64,000 nt of DNA from Galeopsis tetrahit (taxonomy: Eukaryota > Streptophyta > Magnoliopsida > Lamiales > Lamiaceae): the NCBI GenBank assembly GCA_963675135.1, contig OY776124.1:3827001-3891000 (forward strand). Reading direction: 5' to 3'. The translations under genes were made by a program, and so were the position numbers. The notes below the pieces were generated by a model. It saw nothing but the letters and a program-made list of their open reading frames with translations, did no database searches and had not been told where the DNA came from. Below, one piece after another: positions 22,525-33,265 of the stretch; within the stretch, counting starts at the first letter, position 1, and every line of letters starts with the position of its first letter.

Positions 22525-23053
22525 TATTAAGAAGGTGGATAATTCACCTGCTGCTAGATGTTTCCACTTAACATCGTTGAACCTGTCACTGTATTCAAAC
22601 CTGAAGGAAGTTGACATATCGTGTTGTAATTTCTTCTTTCTTAATCTGAGGTACCCACTTTATATATTTATCCTACCTAATATGATCCTGAAGCACCCAT
22701 TATTGAATTTTTTTTTTGCATTATCTGTTCAGCAATTGTAACTCATCGGAAATTTCGAAGCTCGACAAGATTGACCAGTCTTTTACTTCAGGTACATATT
22801 TTTATCACTCTCAATTACTGTAATAATTCTGAATGTCATCAAAACCCAAATGCTGGTAATTTCTAAGCCAGGTAACAATTAGTTGTGCATGCATTGATGT
22901 TTTCACTTCCCTAGCTCCATTTCTGATCATTCTTTTATTGATGCATGCTTGGGGATATACTAGTCTTGTAATATTGACGAGGAGGCTTTGGAAGCTGCGA
23001 TAATGCTTTGTAATGTGCTGGAGACGCTTGATGTCCGTTTTGTCCGAAACTGA
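22525..23053 (+). pseudogene. F-box/LRR protein FBL15-like, C-terminal fragment
   Basis: Three exon pieces, 22525-22650, 22733-22791 and 22964-23053, have GT-AG borders and read PAARCFHLTSLNLSLYSNLK, then a SNC-type LRR turn, then SCNIDEEALEAA and LETLDVRF. These match the last leucine-rich repeats of the plant nuclear F-box/LRR protein FBL15. The frame ends at TGA 23051-23053 before the true C terminus. It follows the TOP2 remnant in the same direction. Other FBL15 pieces from more N-terminal parts of the protein lie downstream (23720-24757, 44235, 51857), so the gene is broken and out of order. Confidence 0.85.
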
Positions 23054-23719
23054 CATCATATCATTTATCACTAGAATACACCGCTGGAAAAATGACTCTG
23101 AAGGTGCAAGAATTTTGATTTCTTCATGAATACTTTTCATTTTCTGGTTAATTTTATGAGGAAGTTGATTTCTTCCTCTAGATAATACTTGACAACTGTA
23201 AGATGGAAAAGTGGGGTTTTGGTTTGTTATTATTTAATTATGTGTAGTTTCAACACCACACCATTTCTTTAATTGCAATTGTACTGTTATACTTGCTTGA
23301 ATGCAGGATTAATTATTAGATTATGGTTTTATTTTCATAGTTGTAAATTGGACTCTTTTAGTTTAAGTATTGGAAAATTTTAATATCGATTCTCCTTGAA
23401 ACTAACTTATGAATGTAATTATTATCGTTAATTGGACATTTATTTCACTCTCTTTATTTGTATATTGTATTGTTATACTCTCTATATTTGTATATTGGTT
23501 ATGATACTGTTATACTCTCTTTATTTGTATATTGTATTGTTATACTGTTATACTACTGTTATTGTACTGTTATTTCACCATTTCACTCTCTTTATTTGTA
23601 TATTGTACTGTTATACTCTCTTTATTTGTATATCGATTCTCCTTGCAATTGTACTATTATACTCTCTTTGTATATTGGTTTTCATCATTTTTGATTTATT
23701 TCATAAATATGTTGCCAGG
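23054..23719 (+). repeat. AT-rich region with a degenerate 30-bp repeat
   Basis: From about 23440 to 23670 the unit CTCTTTATTTGTATATTG recurs about seven times with spacing near 30-60 bases, mixed with ACTGTTATA. Overlapping ORFs there are low-complexity Tyr/Leu/Ile-rich products of the repeat. 23054-23440 shows no gene. Confidence 0.75.
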
Positions 23720-23929
23720 GGTACTCACGTCATTCCCCAAGGGAATGTTTGTTTTGGGACTCACACGTCCGGACGTGGGAGGTAACGTCTCCCGTCCTGT
23801 TCTAGTTCGGAATTTCACATCCGAATTTCAACATCCAACTCCATCAACCCCTAAAAATACCTATATATTTTACTATTATAATAATAAAACATCACTCACT
23901 TTTATTAATTGATTTGACATAAAGTTATA

Positions 23930-24222
23930 CTCCCTCTGTCCAATTTTATTATGCCCACTTCTTCGGGCACAGATTTTAATGAATATTGATTAGTTTATTG
24001 ATAAAGTAGATAAGTTGAGGGTATGATGGGGTATTGTGGGGTCCATTTGTAAATAAATGATTGTTTATGAATAAAGTGAATGACAAAGTGAATAAATAAG
24101 TGATGGTAGGAGGGTGAAGATAAAGTAATATGAATAGTATTGTTTCCAAAAAAGGGTATGAGCATAATAAAATTGGACAAACAAAAAAGGAAAGTGGGAA
24201 TAATGAAATTGGACGGAGGGAG
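23930..24222. mobile_element. Stowaway MITE
   Basis: CTCCCTCTGTCCAATTTTAT at the left mirrors GAAATTGGACGGAGGGAG at the right, with TA on each side (23928-23929, 24223-24224). CTCCCTCYGTCC is the classic Stowaway end, mobilised by Tc1/mariner transposases. Length is 293 bases. The minus-strand ORFs across it are not genes. Confidence 0.93.
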
Positions 24223-24553
24223 TATTTTATAATACAACACCACACGTCCAATTTTATTATGCCCACTTCTCAGGGCACGGATTTTAATGAATATTGATTA
24301 GTTTATTGATAAAGTAGATAAGTTGAGGGTATGATGGGGTATTGTGGGGTCCATTTGTAAATAAATGATTGTTTATGAATAAAGTGAATGACAAAGTGAG
24401 TAAATAAGTGATGGTAGGAGGGTGAAGATAAAGTAATATGAATAATATTGTTTCCAAAAAAGGGTATGGGCATAATAAAATTGGACAACCAAAAAAGGAA
24501 AGTGGGAATAATGAAATTGGACGGAGGGAGTATTTTATAATACAACACCACAC
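23938..24553. repeat. 308-bp tandem duplication covering the Stowaway element
   Basis: Unit 23938-24245 is followed directly by 24246-24553, with only a handful of differences. The second copy starts at GTCCAATTTT, so it lacks the first bases of the Stowaway end and cannot be an independent insertion. Unequal exchange or replication slippage is the likely cause. Confidence 0.92.
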
Positions 24554-24897
24554 TCTCTTACACAATTGATTTGACATAAAGTTACATTCTATTCTACTTA
24601 ATTAACATTCCAAAACAAACATACACAATCAATATTCATCAAGATTTCCCCATCCGGATTTCTCCCATCCTACATAATCCCAAAACAAACATGCCCCAAA
24701 TGAATGCGCTCCATCTTGAAGGACCACAATGGTTTCACTTGAACTAAAAGGATGTGGTTTATTATCCATCGATTAACGTAATGTTTACAATCTGATGTGT
24801 ATGTATTGGAAAGTATGTTATTAACTGATTGTAATTTCAATCTGTGGAAGATGATGTCTTCAGTAGAATAATGAAGCTCTTAACCAAGAGATTCAGC

Positions 24898-25041
24898 ATA
24901 AAAAATCTGTGGAAAAATGTTTCCACCTGAAATTCTGTGATTTCTGAGATGTTAAGAACAAATAATTGTATAATAAGAATGGTTTGTTCTTCACCTCGCT
25001 AATTTGATCCCTTTTTATTTTCCGTGGAGGCTTCACAGGTT
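24898..25041 (+). repeat. About 143-bp segment, copy 1 of a dispersed direct repeat
   Basis: The stretch from AAAAATCTGTGG to CTTCACAGGTTGG recurs almost unchanged at 27174-27316. In the second place it is fused in the middle of a SOQ1 exon. Its origin is unknown to me; it holds no long ORF. It is preceded at 24758-24897 by unassigned sequence. Confidence 0.9.
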
Positions 25042-25185
25042 GGGAATTGCCCTTTCTTGCCTTTTCTTCACTGTTACAAACTTGAAGGTATACTGATCTT
25101 CATGAAAATTAAATTTGGGGACTATATACACCTATTGCTTCATTTTGTTTAACTATGGAATATGGAAGATTTCACTTTTTTACAG

Positions 25186-27173
25186 GCCATGCAGTATGCA
25201 TCTCCAAAAGCCATCTTGAATTACTTCTTGGGACAAGTGGCCCTCCTTTTGGACCAACTGAAGGTTTAATATCAACAGCAGATTACTTCTTAATTATTTC
25301 CCTGTACTGTATATGATTAATTTTGTGCATCTTCCTTCTACTTCCTGTTTCTTCACAATTCCATTTTCCATTGCTCTGTATTCTGATGCACAAACATTAA
25401 TAATGCACGCTTGCCTTTTATTTCCCGTTAATCAGGAGGTGAAAAAATTAATTTACAATCTATTCTCTTGCTATGGTTGCAGAAAATTTCCGTAATGAGA
25501 GAATAAAACAGTTTGTGGACTTCATGTCTGATCTGGACAGAAGGTACATTGCAAGTTATTCTTTCCTGATTCATTATATACTTTGACTTGCATATTGTGC
25601 ATGGTTTGTCTTTTGTGATAATTCTTGAGATACATCCTAACTAGTAACATGGCTGCTACTTTATGTAATTTAAGGGGGACTGCGACTACTGTGCCGGAGT
25701 TTCCATCAAAGCTTGACTGGCTGAACACAGCTCCTCTTCAGCTGCGGAGGGTAAAACCTGAGTTTAATATTTTGCTGCTATCTTGTTTTCTGTGCTATTT
25801 AATTTAAATTTATTCTCAGTTTTCACCATAAATCCCTCACCAGCATATTCTACTGCAAAGCTACAATCATATACTGTTTTTGTTTGAAATCGTGAGAGTA
25901 ACTGATCTAGAACTCTAGCTAATATAAGATTATTATTATTATTATTATTTGGGTGTTTGTTAGTGGAGGTGGGATTTTGATGTTTATGCAGATGGTAAAT
26001 GTGGAATTCTTATATATGATGTTAAATTACTCTGCTGGGTTGAATGTATGCCGTTATTTTACATTGCTCATTCTTAAGCATATGATAATGGATTAATCCA
26101 GGAAGAGTTTTCTTGAAACTAATCTCTGTTGGTTGTTAAATCTAATGTGTCCATGCATTGTTATACAACAGTAACATGATATATGATCAACATTCAACAA
26201 TATGATGCCCTTTTCTTACACAGTTCTTTAACTGGACAGGATTTAAAAGGAAAAGTGGTTCTTCTCGATTTCTGGACCTATTGCTGTATCAATTGCATGC
26301 ATGTCTTACCGGACCTCGAGTTCCTTGAGAAAAAGTATAAAGATATGCCAGTAAGATCCTATAATTCCTGTTGTCAAGTTTTACAAGTATTTTTCACAAT
26401 CGCTTCACTAGTAACTTCAGATTTTTTTTTTCTAGTTGCCCAGCTTGAAAGCTTTGATCTGCCGATGATGTTCCTTGACTTCCTTCTATCTTGATCATTT
26501 GAATACTGTAATATTTGTTTGATATCATTATACTGGTTTAGTTATTCTACTACCAAAATAGGGTACAATGGATGTAGCCAAAATCCAAGACCACCAGTAG
26601 AAAATAATTACTTGAAAGACATTAGTTAAAGTTAGAATTCTGTTCGAATGTATATTTCAATATCTTGGACTGAAGCAACTCTATACATGCACAAAAATTG
26701 CATCATATCATGAGAAATAACAATAAATTAACTTTTGTGCTTATATAACTTGTATGGCGTGTGCATTCAAAAATTACAAGTAACATTTTTTTATTACAGT
26801 TTGTTGTTGTAGGAGTGCATTCTGCAAAGTTTGATAACGAGAAAGATTTGGAGGCCATTCGAAATGCAGTTTTACGCTATGGCATCACTCATCCGGTATG
26901 TACTTGCTGTCTAATGTTATGCAGGGCATGTAGTAAGATCAGTACTAATTAAATAGACAGAGTGATATTTGTAGATTGAAACATGTGCAGATACTTGCTG
27001 AACATCCAGATCAACATTATACAAGCATGTATATTCAAGATAGAATGTTACGCTTTTGCTTTCTCGCTGAATTGTTTATTGATTAATAAACAACTCATTG
27101 GCATATCAGTACTATACAATTCTTTTGAACCAATACCCAGGTTGTCAACGATGGTGATATGTATTTATGGCGA
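25186..27173 (+). pseudogene. SOQ1-like fragment (linker and thioredoxin-like domain)
   Basis: Exon pieces with GT-AG borders: 25186-25263 (SPKAI..., shifted by one base, then LLGTSGPPFGPTE), 25483-25543 (ENFRNERIKQFVDF), 25675-25750 (TTVPEFPSKLDWLNTAPLQL), 26240-26350 (GKVVLLDFWTYCCINCMH), 26800-26895 (VGVHSAKFDNEKDLEAIRNA) and 27141-27173 (VVNDGDMYLWR). These match the thioredoxin-like part of plant SOQ1, a thylakoid protein with HAD, thioredoxin-like and NHL domains that limits a form of photoprotective quenching. The redox motif CCINC is kept. The HAD domain before and the NHL repeats after are missing. The last exon breaks mid-codon context at 27174, where the 143-base repeat begins. Introns here show no obvious coding. 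Confidence 0.88.
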
Positions 27174-27316
27174 AAAATCTGTGGAAAAATGTTTCCACCT
27201 GAAATTCTGTGATTTCTGAGATGTTAAGAACAAATAATTGTATAATAAGAATGGTTTGTTCTTCACCTTGCTAATTTGATCCCTTTTTATTTTCCGTGGA
27301 GGCTTCACAGGTTGGA
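27174..27316 (+). repeat. About 143-bp segment, copy 2, fused to a SOQ1 exon
   Basis: Near-identical to 24898-25041. The join falls right after MYLWR of SOQ1, where the real protein continues differently, so this is a rearrangement breakpoint and not an intron border. 27317-27460 is unassigned AT-rich DNA. Confidence 0.88.
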
Positions 27317-27461
27317 GAATTTTGTTTTAAAATTTGTAAGCTAGTACTTCATACAATCAAGAACGCAACAAAAGGTATATTTTATTGTCTCATTGGTTGA
27401 TGTAATTTATTAATTTGATAAAGCTTCCATATGCTGAACAATTGGTTAGAAGTGAGGGCGT

Positions 27462-27534
27462 GTGTGCTCTTTCTTCACTTGGTGCTTTTTAGAGAATGCA
27501 GAGTCTCGACTGTTACATCATCTATTAACTCCTG
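27462..27534 (+). pseudogene. MSH6-like exon fragment (5'-most copy)
   Basis: TCTTCACTTGGTGC is followed by ENAESRLLHHLLTP and a GT donor. This matches the MSH6 mismatch-repair ATPase around ACSSLGAxLxNxxSRLLHHLLTPG. The following intron start (GTATTATTATCCCCGG) is shared with the larger MSH6 blocks at 41240, 43900, 48870 and 51520, so they come from one source. It directly precedes the five-unit tandem array. Confidence 0.78.
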
Positions 27535-27621
27535 GTAAAATCTGAAAATAATTTTTGGTATTATTATCCCCGGTTGTCAGTATCTTATGTTGCTGGTCCT
27601 AAGATCCAATCTAATGAACAC

Positions 27622-27889
27622 ACAACTTGTTCTGGTATCATTGGATGTAACAGTGAAGCCAATTGAGACTCTGGCTATATATACTTCGTTGGACCCACAT
27701 CTCCAGCAGGAAACTAAACTACATTATGATTAGTTCGATGCACAAACCATATTCCTTTAATGTTCCTCGTTGGAGATTTCTCAAAAAAGTCAATCTTTGG
27801 ACAACTGATGGCAGATTTGGACATAGTAGTGTTTGAAGAGGAAAGCGTTCAATCCAATGGAGAGCAGATAAGCCATCAACAATTGTCTG
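27622..27889 (+). pseudogene. Chloroplast glutamyl endopeptidase-like fragment, unit 1
   Basis: Reads QLVLVSLD...VKPIETLAIYTSLDPH, then after frameshifts SSMHKPYSFNVPRWRFLKK, TTDGRF and WRADKPSTIVW. This matches the mid-part of plant chloroplast glutamyl endopeptidase (CGEP), a prolyl-oligopeptidase-type serine peptidase. This copy keeps a segment (TSLDPH...) lost in the other units but lacks the VREICDLPLAE stretch they keep. The catalytic Ser domain is not present. A GT donor follows. Confidence 0.85.
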
Positions 27890-28187
27890 GTATGCATCTG
27901 ATACACATTTAACTCAGTAGAATATGTTAAGTCTACATGATCAATTCTTTGACTACCGTGCCTTATTTATACACTTTTATTGTGCTGATATTGACATATA
28001 CTTCGTTGACTATATTCTAGAATTTTTTCTCGTTGTGCTCCTGATTTTGACTAATTTGTTTTCAGAGGGCTGATGCGTCTACCGACTGGAGAGAATTCAC
28101 TACTTTGACCAGCTTAGATTTCTTTTTACAGTGCACATATATGACACTTCGCTTTTAACTTTTTTGACTATGCTATTTTTTTTTTTT

Positions 28188-28474
28188 GAATGCCACCTAT
28201 TTATTTGGACCCAAATAACCGAATGCAACCTAAAGTTACCTCCGACTTAGCCTGCTACCCTTCCTAGGATCTTGACCTAGTGCTAGACCTTTTCGGACAC
28301 CCTGACCTAGTAGGTGACCATTCCTGAGATGAGACCCCAACCTTATATTCGACTTTTTCCGAAACCCCGTCATCTTACACGACACTTCCTGTACCTTAAT
28401 CCTAGCATTTGACCCTTCCCGCGACACCCACTTAGGAGAGTTATTTGGGTCCAGAAAGAAATGGTGTGGCATTT
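28188..28474. mobile_element. Foldback element with a repetitive core, unit 1
   Basis: Arms read GAATGCCACC...TTGGACCCAAATAAC and GTTATTTGGGTCCAG...GTGTGGCATTT, an imperfect inverted repeat of about 35 bases. The core (about 28219-28440) is a degenerate repeat of 30-34 bases built on GGAARGGTC and YTAGGTCAGGGTGTC on the minus strand. A minus-strand ORF across it is a Gly/Arg/Ser-rich product with about ten-residue periodicity; it is open in some units and broken in others, so I do not call it a gene. No target duplication could be fixed. Confidence 0.75.
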
Positions 28475-28529
28475 TGACCAAAAAAAGAAATACGCATATG
28501 CGACATTTTTGTTGTTATTTCACTGTCAG

Positions 28530-29038
28530 TGCTCTTTTCTTGAAATTTATAATGAACAAATTACTGATCTTCGTGACACTTCTTCCACAAACATGTGCTG
28601 GAAATTACCTGATGGTTCATGTTCTTGCGGAAGACCTCTTTGGGTGGAAACTTGAAAACTGTGATTATAGCGAATGTCAGCCCATGTATATGGTACGTAC
28701 AATTCACTCTATTGAAGTTTTTTTTTTTTTGTGAGAATCATGTGTTGCCATGATCATCTGCATGTCTGCAGCTGAGACGTTGAACACTATAAAGTTTTCT
28801 CAACGAGCAAAAATGATTCGGAACAATGTAAGCCTCTGCATTTGCTAACTGAAATCCATATGTTTTCAATTTATAAATCCCTCTACATTTGCTAACTGAA
28901 ATCCATATGTTTTCAATTTATAAATCATATGTTAACCTGCACTTTTTGGACTTATACTTCATGATATACGGGGCTATTATTGATGAAGACTCGTCAGGAG
29001 ACGCTGCTGCATTGAAGCATCAGATACAATTGTTAAAG
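28530..29038 (+). pseudogene. KIN-12-type kinesin motor fragment, unit 1
   Basis: Three exon pieces: 28530-28692 reads CSFLEIYNEQITDLRD, then after an internal deletion and a frame change TSLGGN.KTVIIANVSP; 28772-28827 reads AETLNTIKFSQRAKMIRNN; about 28975-29038 reads IIDEDSSGDAAALKHQIQLL. These are the end of the kinesin motor domain and neck of plant KIN-12 (phragmoplast) kinesins. The P-loop, switch regions and the long coiled-coil tail are absent. A 60-base stretch (CTCTRCATTTGCTAACTG) is duplicated in the second intron of this unit and of unit 5. Confidence 0.87.
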
Positions 29039-29138
29039 GTCCAGCTAGTGTAGTATAATTTGGCAACATAAATTGGTTAGAACTAATATAGAACTGAATT
29101 TTGTAAAAATAATTTTATTTTCATAATCTACTGTGTAG

Positions 29139-30055
29139 GTCAAATCTAGAGAATATTTCTGATGATGTTCAAGCTGTAAAAGGTAGTAGCTTTGCTGGAG
29201 CAGGTCAATCTGCCATGAAATATGTAAGCTTTCATTTATTATTAATCTTCATACCTCCTTAAGTAACTTGGATAGCAGCTCTACTGTTGAAGTGCATGAA
29301 TTCTTTTGTATGCTAAAGATTTGGAATGGGATGAATTTGGAAATGACTTATACGCGATGCCTGAAACTCTACCTGTTCAATCTAGCAACCCAGTTCAGGA
29401 TGCTACGTACCCCTGTTAGAAAAGAGGATGAGCCAGCCTTAGATTGTCTTTCTTGGCTATTATTTATAATACTAAGTGAATTATGCCTTTTGATGGTTTT
29501 GGTTGCGGTAGAGGTTCTGGACGGGGCATGTGTGGGAGAATGATGGCTGGTCGTGGTTTTGGTGATTTTCTCATCCTTTACATTCTATCTATCTAAAATG
29601 CTCGCTCACTTGTTTAATCATTCATGTCATTTTATTATCTTTTTCATAATATTGTGTGCTATTAGCTATTTCAGGAATTTATTCTATTAATGATTCTCCG
29701 TGTGCCTGTAGTTTAAGAGGGCCAAACATCCTGCTGGAATTCATGTTGATGGCCACACCAGATGAGCTGTTGCAGTTTTAAAGATGTAATGAAAGATTCT
29801 GTCCTTACAAGCAAGTGTTGTTTTACTAGCTACTGTGATAAAAAGATTGCTCTTTGGTTAATAACTTATTTCCTGTGACTTGTAACAATGATGTTCTGTT
29901 TGCTTACTAGTGGGCATGGAAAACCAGGTTTATGGGATAGGCGTATTTAAGTCCCTGGATTTCTCTCAAAACATTTACCTATTTTTTTTGGTCCTCCCTT
30001 CAGGTATACGAGATCACATTATTTTAAAATCAAAATGTGTTTGTGGAGAATATTC
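29139..30055 (+). pseudogene. PQT3-like (RBBP6-type E3 ligase) fragment, unit 1
   Basis: 29139-29223 reads GSSFAGAGQSAMKY; 29275-29430 holds SSTVEVHEF and, in another frame, LEWDEFGNDLYAMPE and VQSSNPVQDA; 29490-29560 reads a Gly/Arg-rich GRGSGRGM.GRMMAGRGFG; 29712-29850 holds FKRAKHPAGI, MLMATPD and DVMKDSVLTSKCCFTSYCDK; 30003-30040 reads GIRDHIILKSKCVCG. These follow the order of plant PARAQUAT TOLERANCE 3-like proteins: linker, Gly-rich part, CCHC knuckle (lost here), U-box/RING. The DWNN domain at the N terminus is absent. Stops and shifts occur between pieces. Confidence 0.87.
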
Positions 30056-30493
30056 AATTTCACAACTTAATACTGAAATTCAGCTGTTGAACCGTCTGGT
30101 AGTGCCCTCCCCCTATTCATTTGTCTTATTATAGGCATTCTTAGAAAAAATGCAAGAGATATATCAAGTTTCTAACCCCATAGAAGTCTGATAATTTGTC
30201 CAACCACATTTCTTCTCAGGTTATCAGAGAGAGGAGGATAACAGGTGCACCAAAATGATGTTAGAGAAGGCAAATTCAAAGAGTGGAGTCTCTTCTTGGT
30301 TGAATTGGAGTGTATTTTTATGTTTTTCATGCCATGGCTTTGGGTCTATGTGTTAACTATGATGACTAGGCTATTGTTAGGGCTTTCCAATTTATTGGTG
30401 TGTGTTGTTGGCCCCAAGTTTACTGACCTGTTGTTTCGCTAATGGCTTTTGCAGAACATAATGAAGTTCACATTTGTTCATTGACTTTATCAG
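30056..30493 (+). other. Unassigned exon-like part of the repeated unit
   Basis: This block holds AFLEKMQEIYQVSNPIE (near 30135-30185) and YQREEDNRCTKMMLEKANSK (near 30220-30280), both after AG acceptors, then a hydrophobic frame. I do not recognise the source. Counterparts are at 32280-32650, 37690-38090 and, for the second peptide, 41500-41730 and 49130-49350. In unit 3 it is deleted. Confidence 0.5.
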
Positions 30494-30774
30494 AATTTAT
30501 TCAATTACTATGCAGCTCCACAACTTGTTCTGGTATCATTGGATGGACCAGTGAAGCCAATTGAGCCTCTGGCTATATATACATTATGATTAGTTCGATG
30601 CACATACAACATTCCTTTAATGTTCCTTGTTGGAGATTTCTCAAAAAAGTTGACCTTTGTAAGGGAAATTTGTGATTTACCGCTTGCTGAGAATATTCCC
30701 ATTACACATAGTAGTGTTTGAAGAGGAAATCGTTCAATCCAATGGAGAGCAGATAAGCCATCAACAATTGTCTG
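30494..30774 (+). pseudogene. Glutamyl endopeptidase-like fragment, unit 2
   Basis: After an AG acceptor: NLFNYYAAPQLVLVSLDGPV, KPIEPLAIYT, a deletion, SFNVPCWRFLKKV, then VREICDLPLAENIPITHSSV, a TGA where the family has Arg (a CGA to TGA type change), and RSIQWRADKPSTIVW. The tract encoding LWTADGRF is missing. Confidence 0.85.
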
Positions 30775-31086
30775 GTATGCATCTAATGATTCTTGCATCT
30801 GATAGACATATTTAACTCAGTAGAATATGTTAAGTCTACATGATCAATTCTTTGACTATCGTGCCTTATTTATACACTTTTATTGTGCTAATATTGGCTT
30901 ATACGTCCTTGACTATATTCTAGAATTTTTTCTCGTTGTGCTCCTGATTTTGACTAATTTATTTTCAGAGGGCTGATGCGTCTACCGACTGGAGAAAATT
31001 CACTACTTTGACCAGCTTAGATTTCTTTTTACCGTGCACATATATGACACTTCACTTTTAATTTTTTTGACTATGCTATTTTTTTA

Positions 31087-31375
31087 AAATGCCACCCATT
31101 TATTTGGACCCAAATAACCGAATGCAACCTAAAGTTACCTCCGACTTAGCCTGCTACCCTTCCTAGGATCTTGACCTAGTGCTAGACCTTTGCGGACACC
31201 CTGACCTAGTAGGTGACCATTCCTGAGATGAGACCCCAACCTTATATGCGACTATTTCCGACACCCCGTCATCTTACACGACACTTCATGTACCTCAAAC
31301 CTAGCATTTGACCCTTCCCGCGACACCCACTTAGGAGAGTTATTTGGGTCCAGAAAGAAATGGTGTGGCATTTTT
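31087..31375. mobile_element. Foldback element, unit 2
   Basis: Same arms and core as unit 1. The minus-strand frame is interrupted here, unlike in units 1, 3, 4 and 5, which supports a non-coding nature. Confidence 0.75.
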
Positions 31376-31429
31376 ACCAAAAAAAAAAAAAAAGCATATG
31401 CGACATTTTTGTTGTTATTTCACTGTCAG

Positions 31430-31890
31430 TGCTCTTTTCTTGAAATTTATAATGAACAAATTACTGATCTTCGTGACACTTCTTCCACAAACATGTGCTG
31501 GAAATTACCTGATGGTTCCTGTTCTTGTGGAAGACCTCTTTGGGTGGAAACTCGAAAACTGTGATTATAGCTAATGTTAGCCCATGTATATGGTATGTAC
31601 ATTTAACTCTCTTGAAGTTTTTTTTTTTTTGTGAGAATCATGTGTTGCCATGATCATCTGCATGTGTGCAGCTGAAACGTTGAACACTATAAAGTTTTCT
31701 CAACGAGCAAAACTGATTCGGAACAATGTAAGCCTCTACATTTGCTAACTGAAATCCATATGTTTTCAATTTATAAATCATATGTTAACCTGCACTTTTT
31801 GGACTTATACTTCATGATATACGGGCTATTATTGATGAAGACTCGTCCGGAGACGCTGCTGAATTGAAGCATCAGATACAATTGTTAAAG
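31430..31890 (+). pseudogene. KIN-12-type kinesin fragment, unit 2
   Basis: Exon pieces 31430-31592, 31672-31727 and about 31821-31890. SLGGNSKTVIIANVSPC and AETLNTIKFSQRAKLIRNN are intact here. The second-intron duplication of unit 1 is absent. Confidence 0.87.
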
Positions 31891-31990
31891 GTCCAGCTAG
31901 TGTAGTATAGTTTGGCAACATAAATTGGTTAGAACTAATATAGAACTGAACTTTGTAAAAATAATTTTATTTTCATAATCTACTGTGTAG

Positions 31991-32271
31991 GTCAAATCTA
32001 GAGAATATTTCTGATGATGTTCAAGCTGTAAAAGGTAGTAGCTTTGCTGGAGCAGGTCAATCTGCCATGAAATATGTAAGCTTTCATTTATTATTAATCT
32101 TCACACCTCCTTAAGTAACTTGGATAGCAGCTCTACTGTTGAAGTGCATGAATTCTTGGTCCTTGTAGGCTGAAAATTTGGAATGAGATGAATTTGGAAA
32201 TGACTTATACGCGATGCCTGAAACTGTACCTGTTCAATCTAGCAACCCAGTTCAGGATGCTACGTACCCCT
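31991..32271 (+). pseudogene. PQT3-like fragment, unit 2 (cut short)
   Basis: Only the first two exon pieces remain (GSSFAGAGQSAMKY and LEMTYTR.../NDLYAMPE region). After CGTACCCCTG at 32271 the sequence jumps to DNA that follows the RING piece in the other units, a unit-specific deletion. Confidence 0.85.
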
Positions 32272-32652
32272 GAATTCATTTGTCTTATTATAGGCATTCT
32301 TAGAAAAAATGCAAGAGATATATCAAGTTTCTAACCCCATAGAAGTCTGATAATTTGTCCAACCACATTTCTTCTCAGGTTATCAGAGAGAGGAGGATAA
32401 CAGGTGCACCAAAATGATGTTAGAGAAGGCAAATTCAGAGAGTGGAGTCTCTTCTTGGTTGAATTGGAGTGTATTTTTATGTTTTTTATGCAATGACTTT
32501 GGGTCTATGTGTTAACTATGATGACTAGGCTATTGTTAGGGCTTTCCAATTTATTGGTGTGTGTTGTTGGCCCCAAGTTTACGGACCTGTTGTTTCGCTA
32601 ATGGCTTTTGCAGAACATAATGGAGTTCACATTTGTTCATTGGCTTTTGCAG

Positions 32653-32953
32653 AATTTATTCGATTACTATGCAGCTCCACAACTTGTTCTGGTATCATTG
32701 GATGGACCAGTGAAGCCAACTGAGCCTCTGGCTATATATACATTGTGACTAGTTCGATGCACATACCACATTCCTTTAATGTTCCTTGTTAGAGATTTCT
32801 CAAAAAAGTTGATCTTTGGACAGCTGATGGCAGATTTGTAAGGGAAATTTGTGATTTACGGCTTGCTGAGAATATTCCCATTACACATAGTAGTGTTTGA
32901 AGAGGAAATCGTTCAATCCAATGGAGAGCAGATAAGCCATCAACAATTGTCTG
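32653..32953 (+). pseudogene. Glutamyl endopeptidase-like fragment, unit 3
   Basis: Same exon as in unit 2 but with LWTADGRFVREICDLRLAEN intact, so the deletion in unit 2 is unit-specific. The TGA after THSSV is shared with units 2, 4 and 5, which shows they descend from one already broken copy. Confidence 0.85.
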
Positions 32954-33265
32954 GTATGCATCTAATGATTCTTGCATCTGATAGACATATTTAACTCAGT
33001 AGAATATGTTAAGTCTACATGATCAATTCTTTGACTATCGTGCCTTATTTATACACTTTTATTGTGCTAATATTGGCTTATACGTCCTTGACTATATTCT
33101 AGAATTTTTTCTCGTTGTGCTCCTGATTTTGACTAATTTATTTTCAGAGGGCTGATGCGTCTACCGACTGGAGAAAATTCACTACTTTGACCAGCTTAGA
33201 TTTCTTTTTACAGTGCACATATATGACACTTCACTTTTAATTTTTTTGACTATGCTATTTTTTTT

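Larger units (their letters stand above)
23741..24696. mobile_element. GGGCATG-type MITE with a nested Stowaway
   Basis: Ends are GGGAATGTTTGTTTTGGGA and TCCCAAAACAAACATGCCC, flanked by CAA at 23738-23740 and 24697-24699, a 3-base duplication as in PIF/Harbinger elements. The same terminal sequence bounds 12247-12804. The interior contains a complete Stowaway element and a second, tandemly duplicated copy. It lies inside an FBL15 exon fragment. Confidence 0.85.
23720..24757 (+). pseudogene. FBL15-like internal fragment split by a MITE
   Basis: After an AG acceptor at 23718-23719 the sequence GTACTCACGTCATTCCC leads to the MITE. On its far side, 24697-24757 continues with NALHLE and, after a 1-base shift, MVSLELKGCG. 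The two sides join across the MITE with a CAA duplication. In FBL15 this segment lies before the C-terminal part seen at 22525-23053, yet here it follows it, so exon order is inverted relative to the gene while strand is kept. Confidence 0.72.

Noticed and set aside
23976..24577. Paired minus-strand ORFs of about 97 codons
   Set aside because: They are shadows of the Stowaway element and its 308-base duplication.
28236..28481. Minus-strand ORF of 81 codons repeated in the tandem units, with ten-residue repeats
   Set aside because: It lies in the foldback element core, is broken in unit 2 and has no protein features other than the DNA repeat period.
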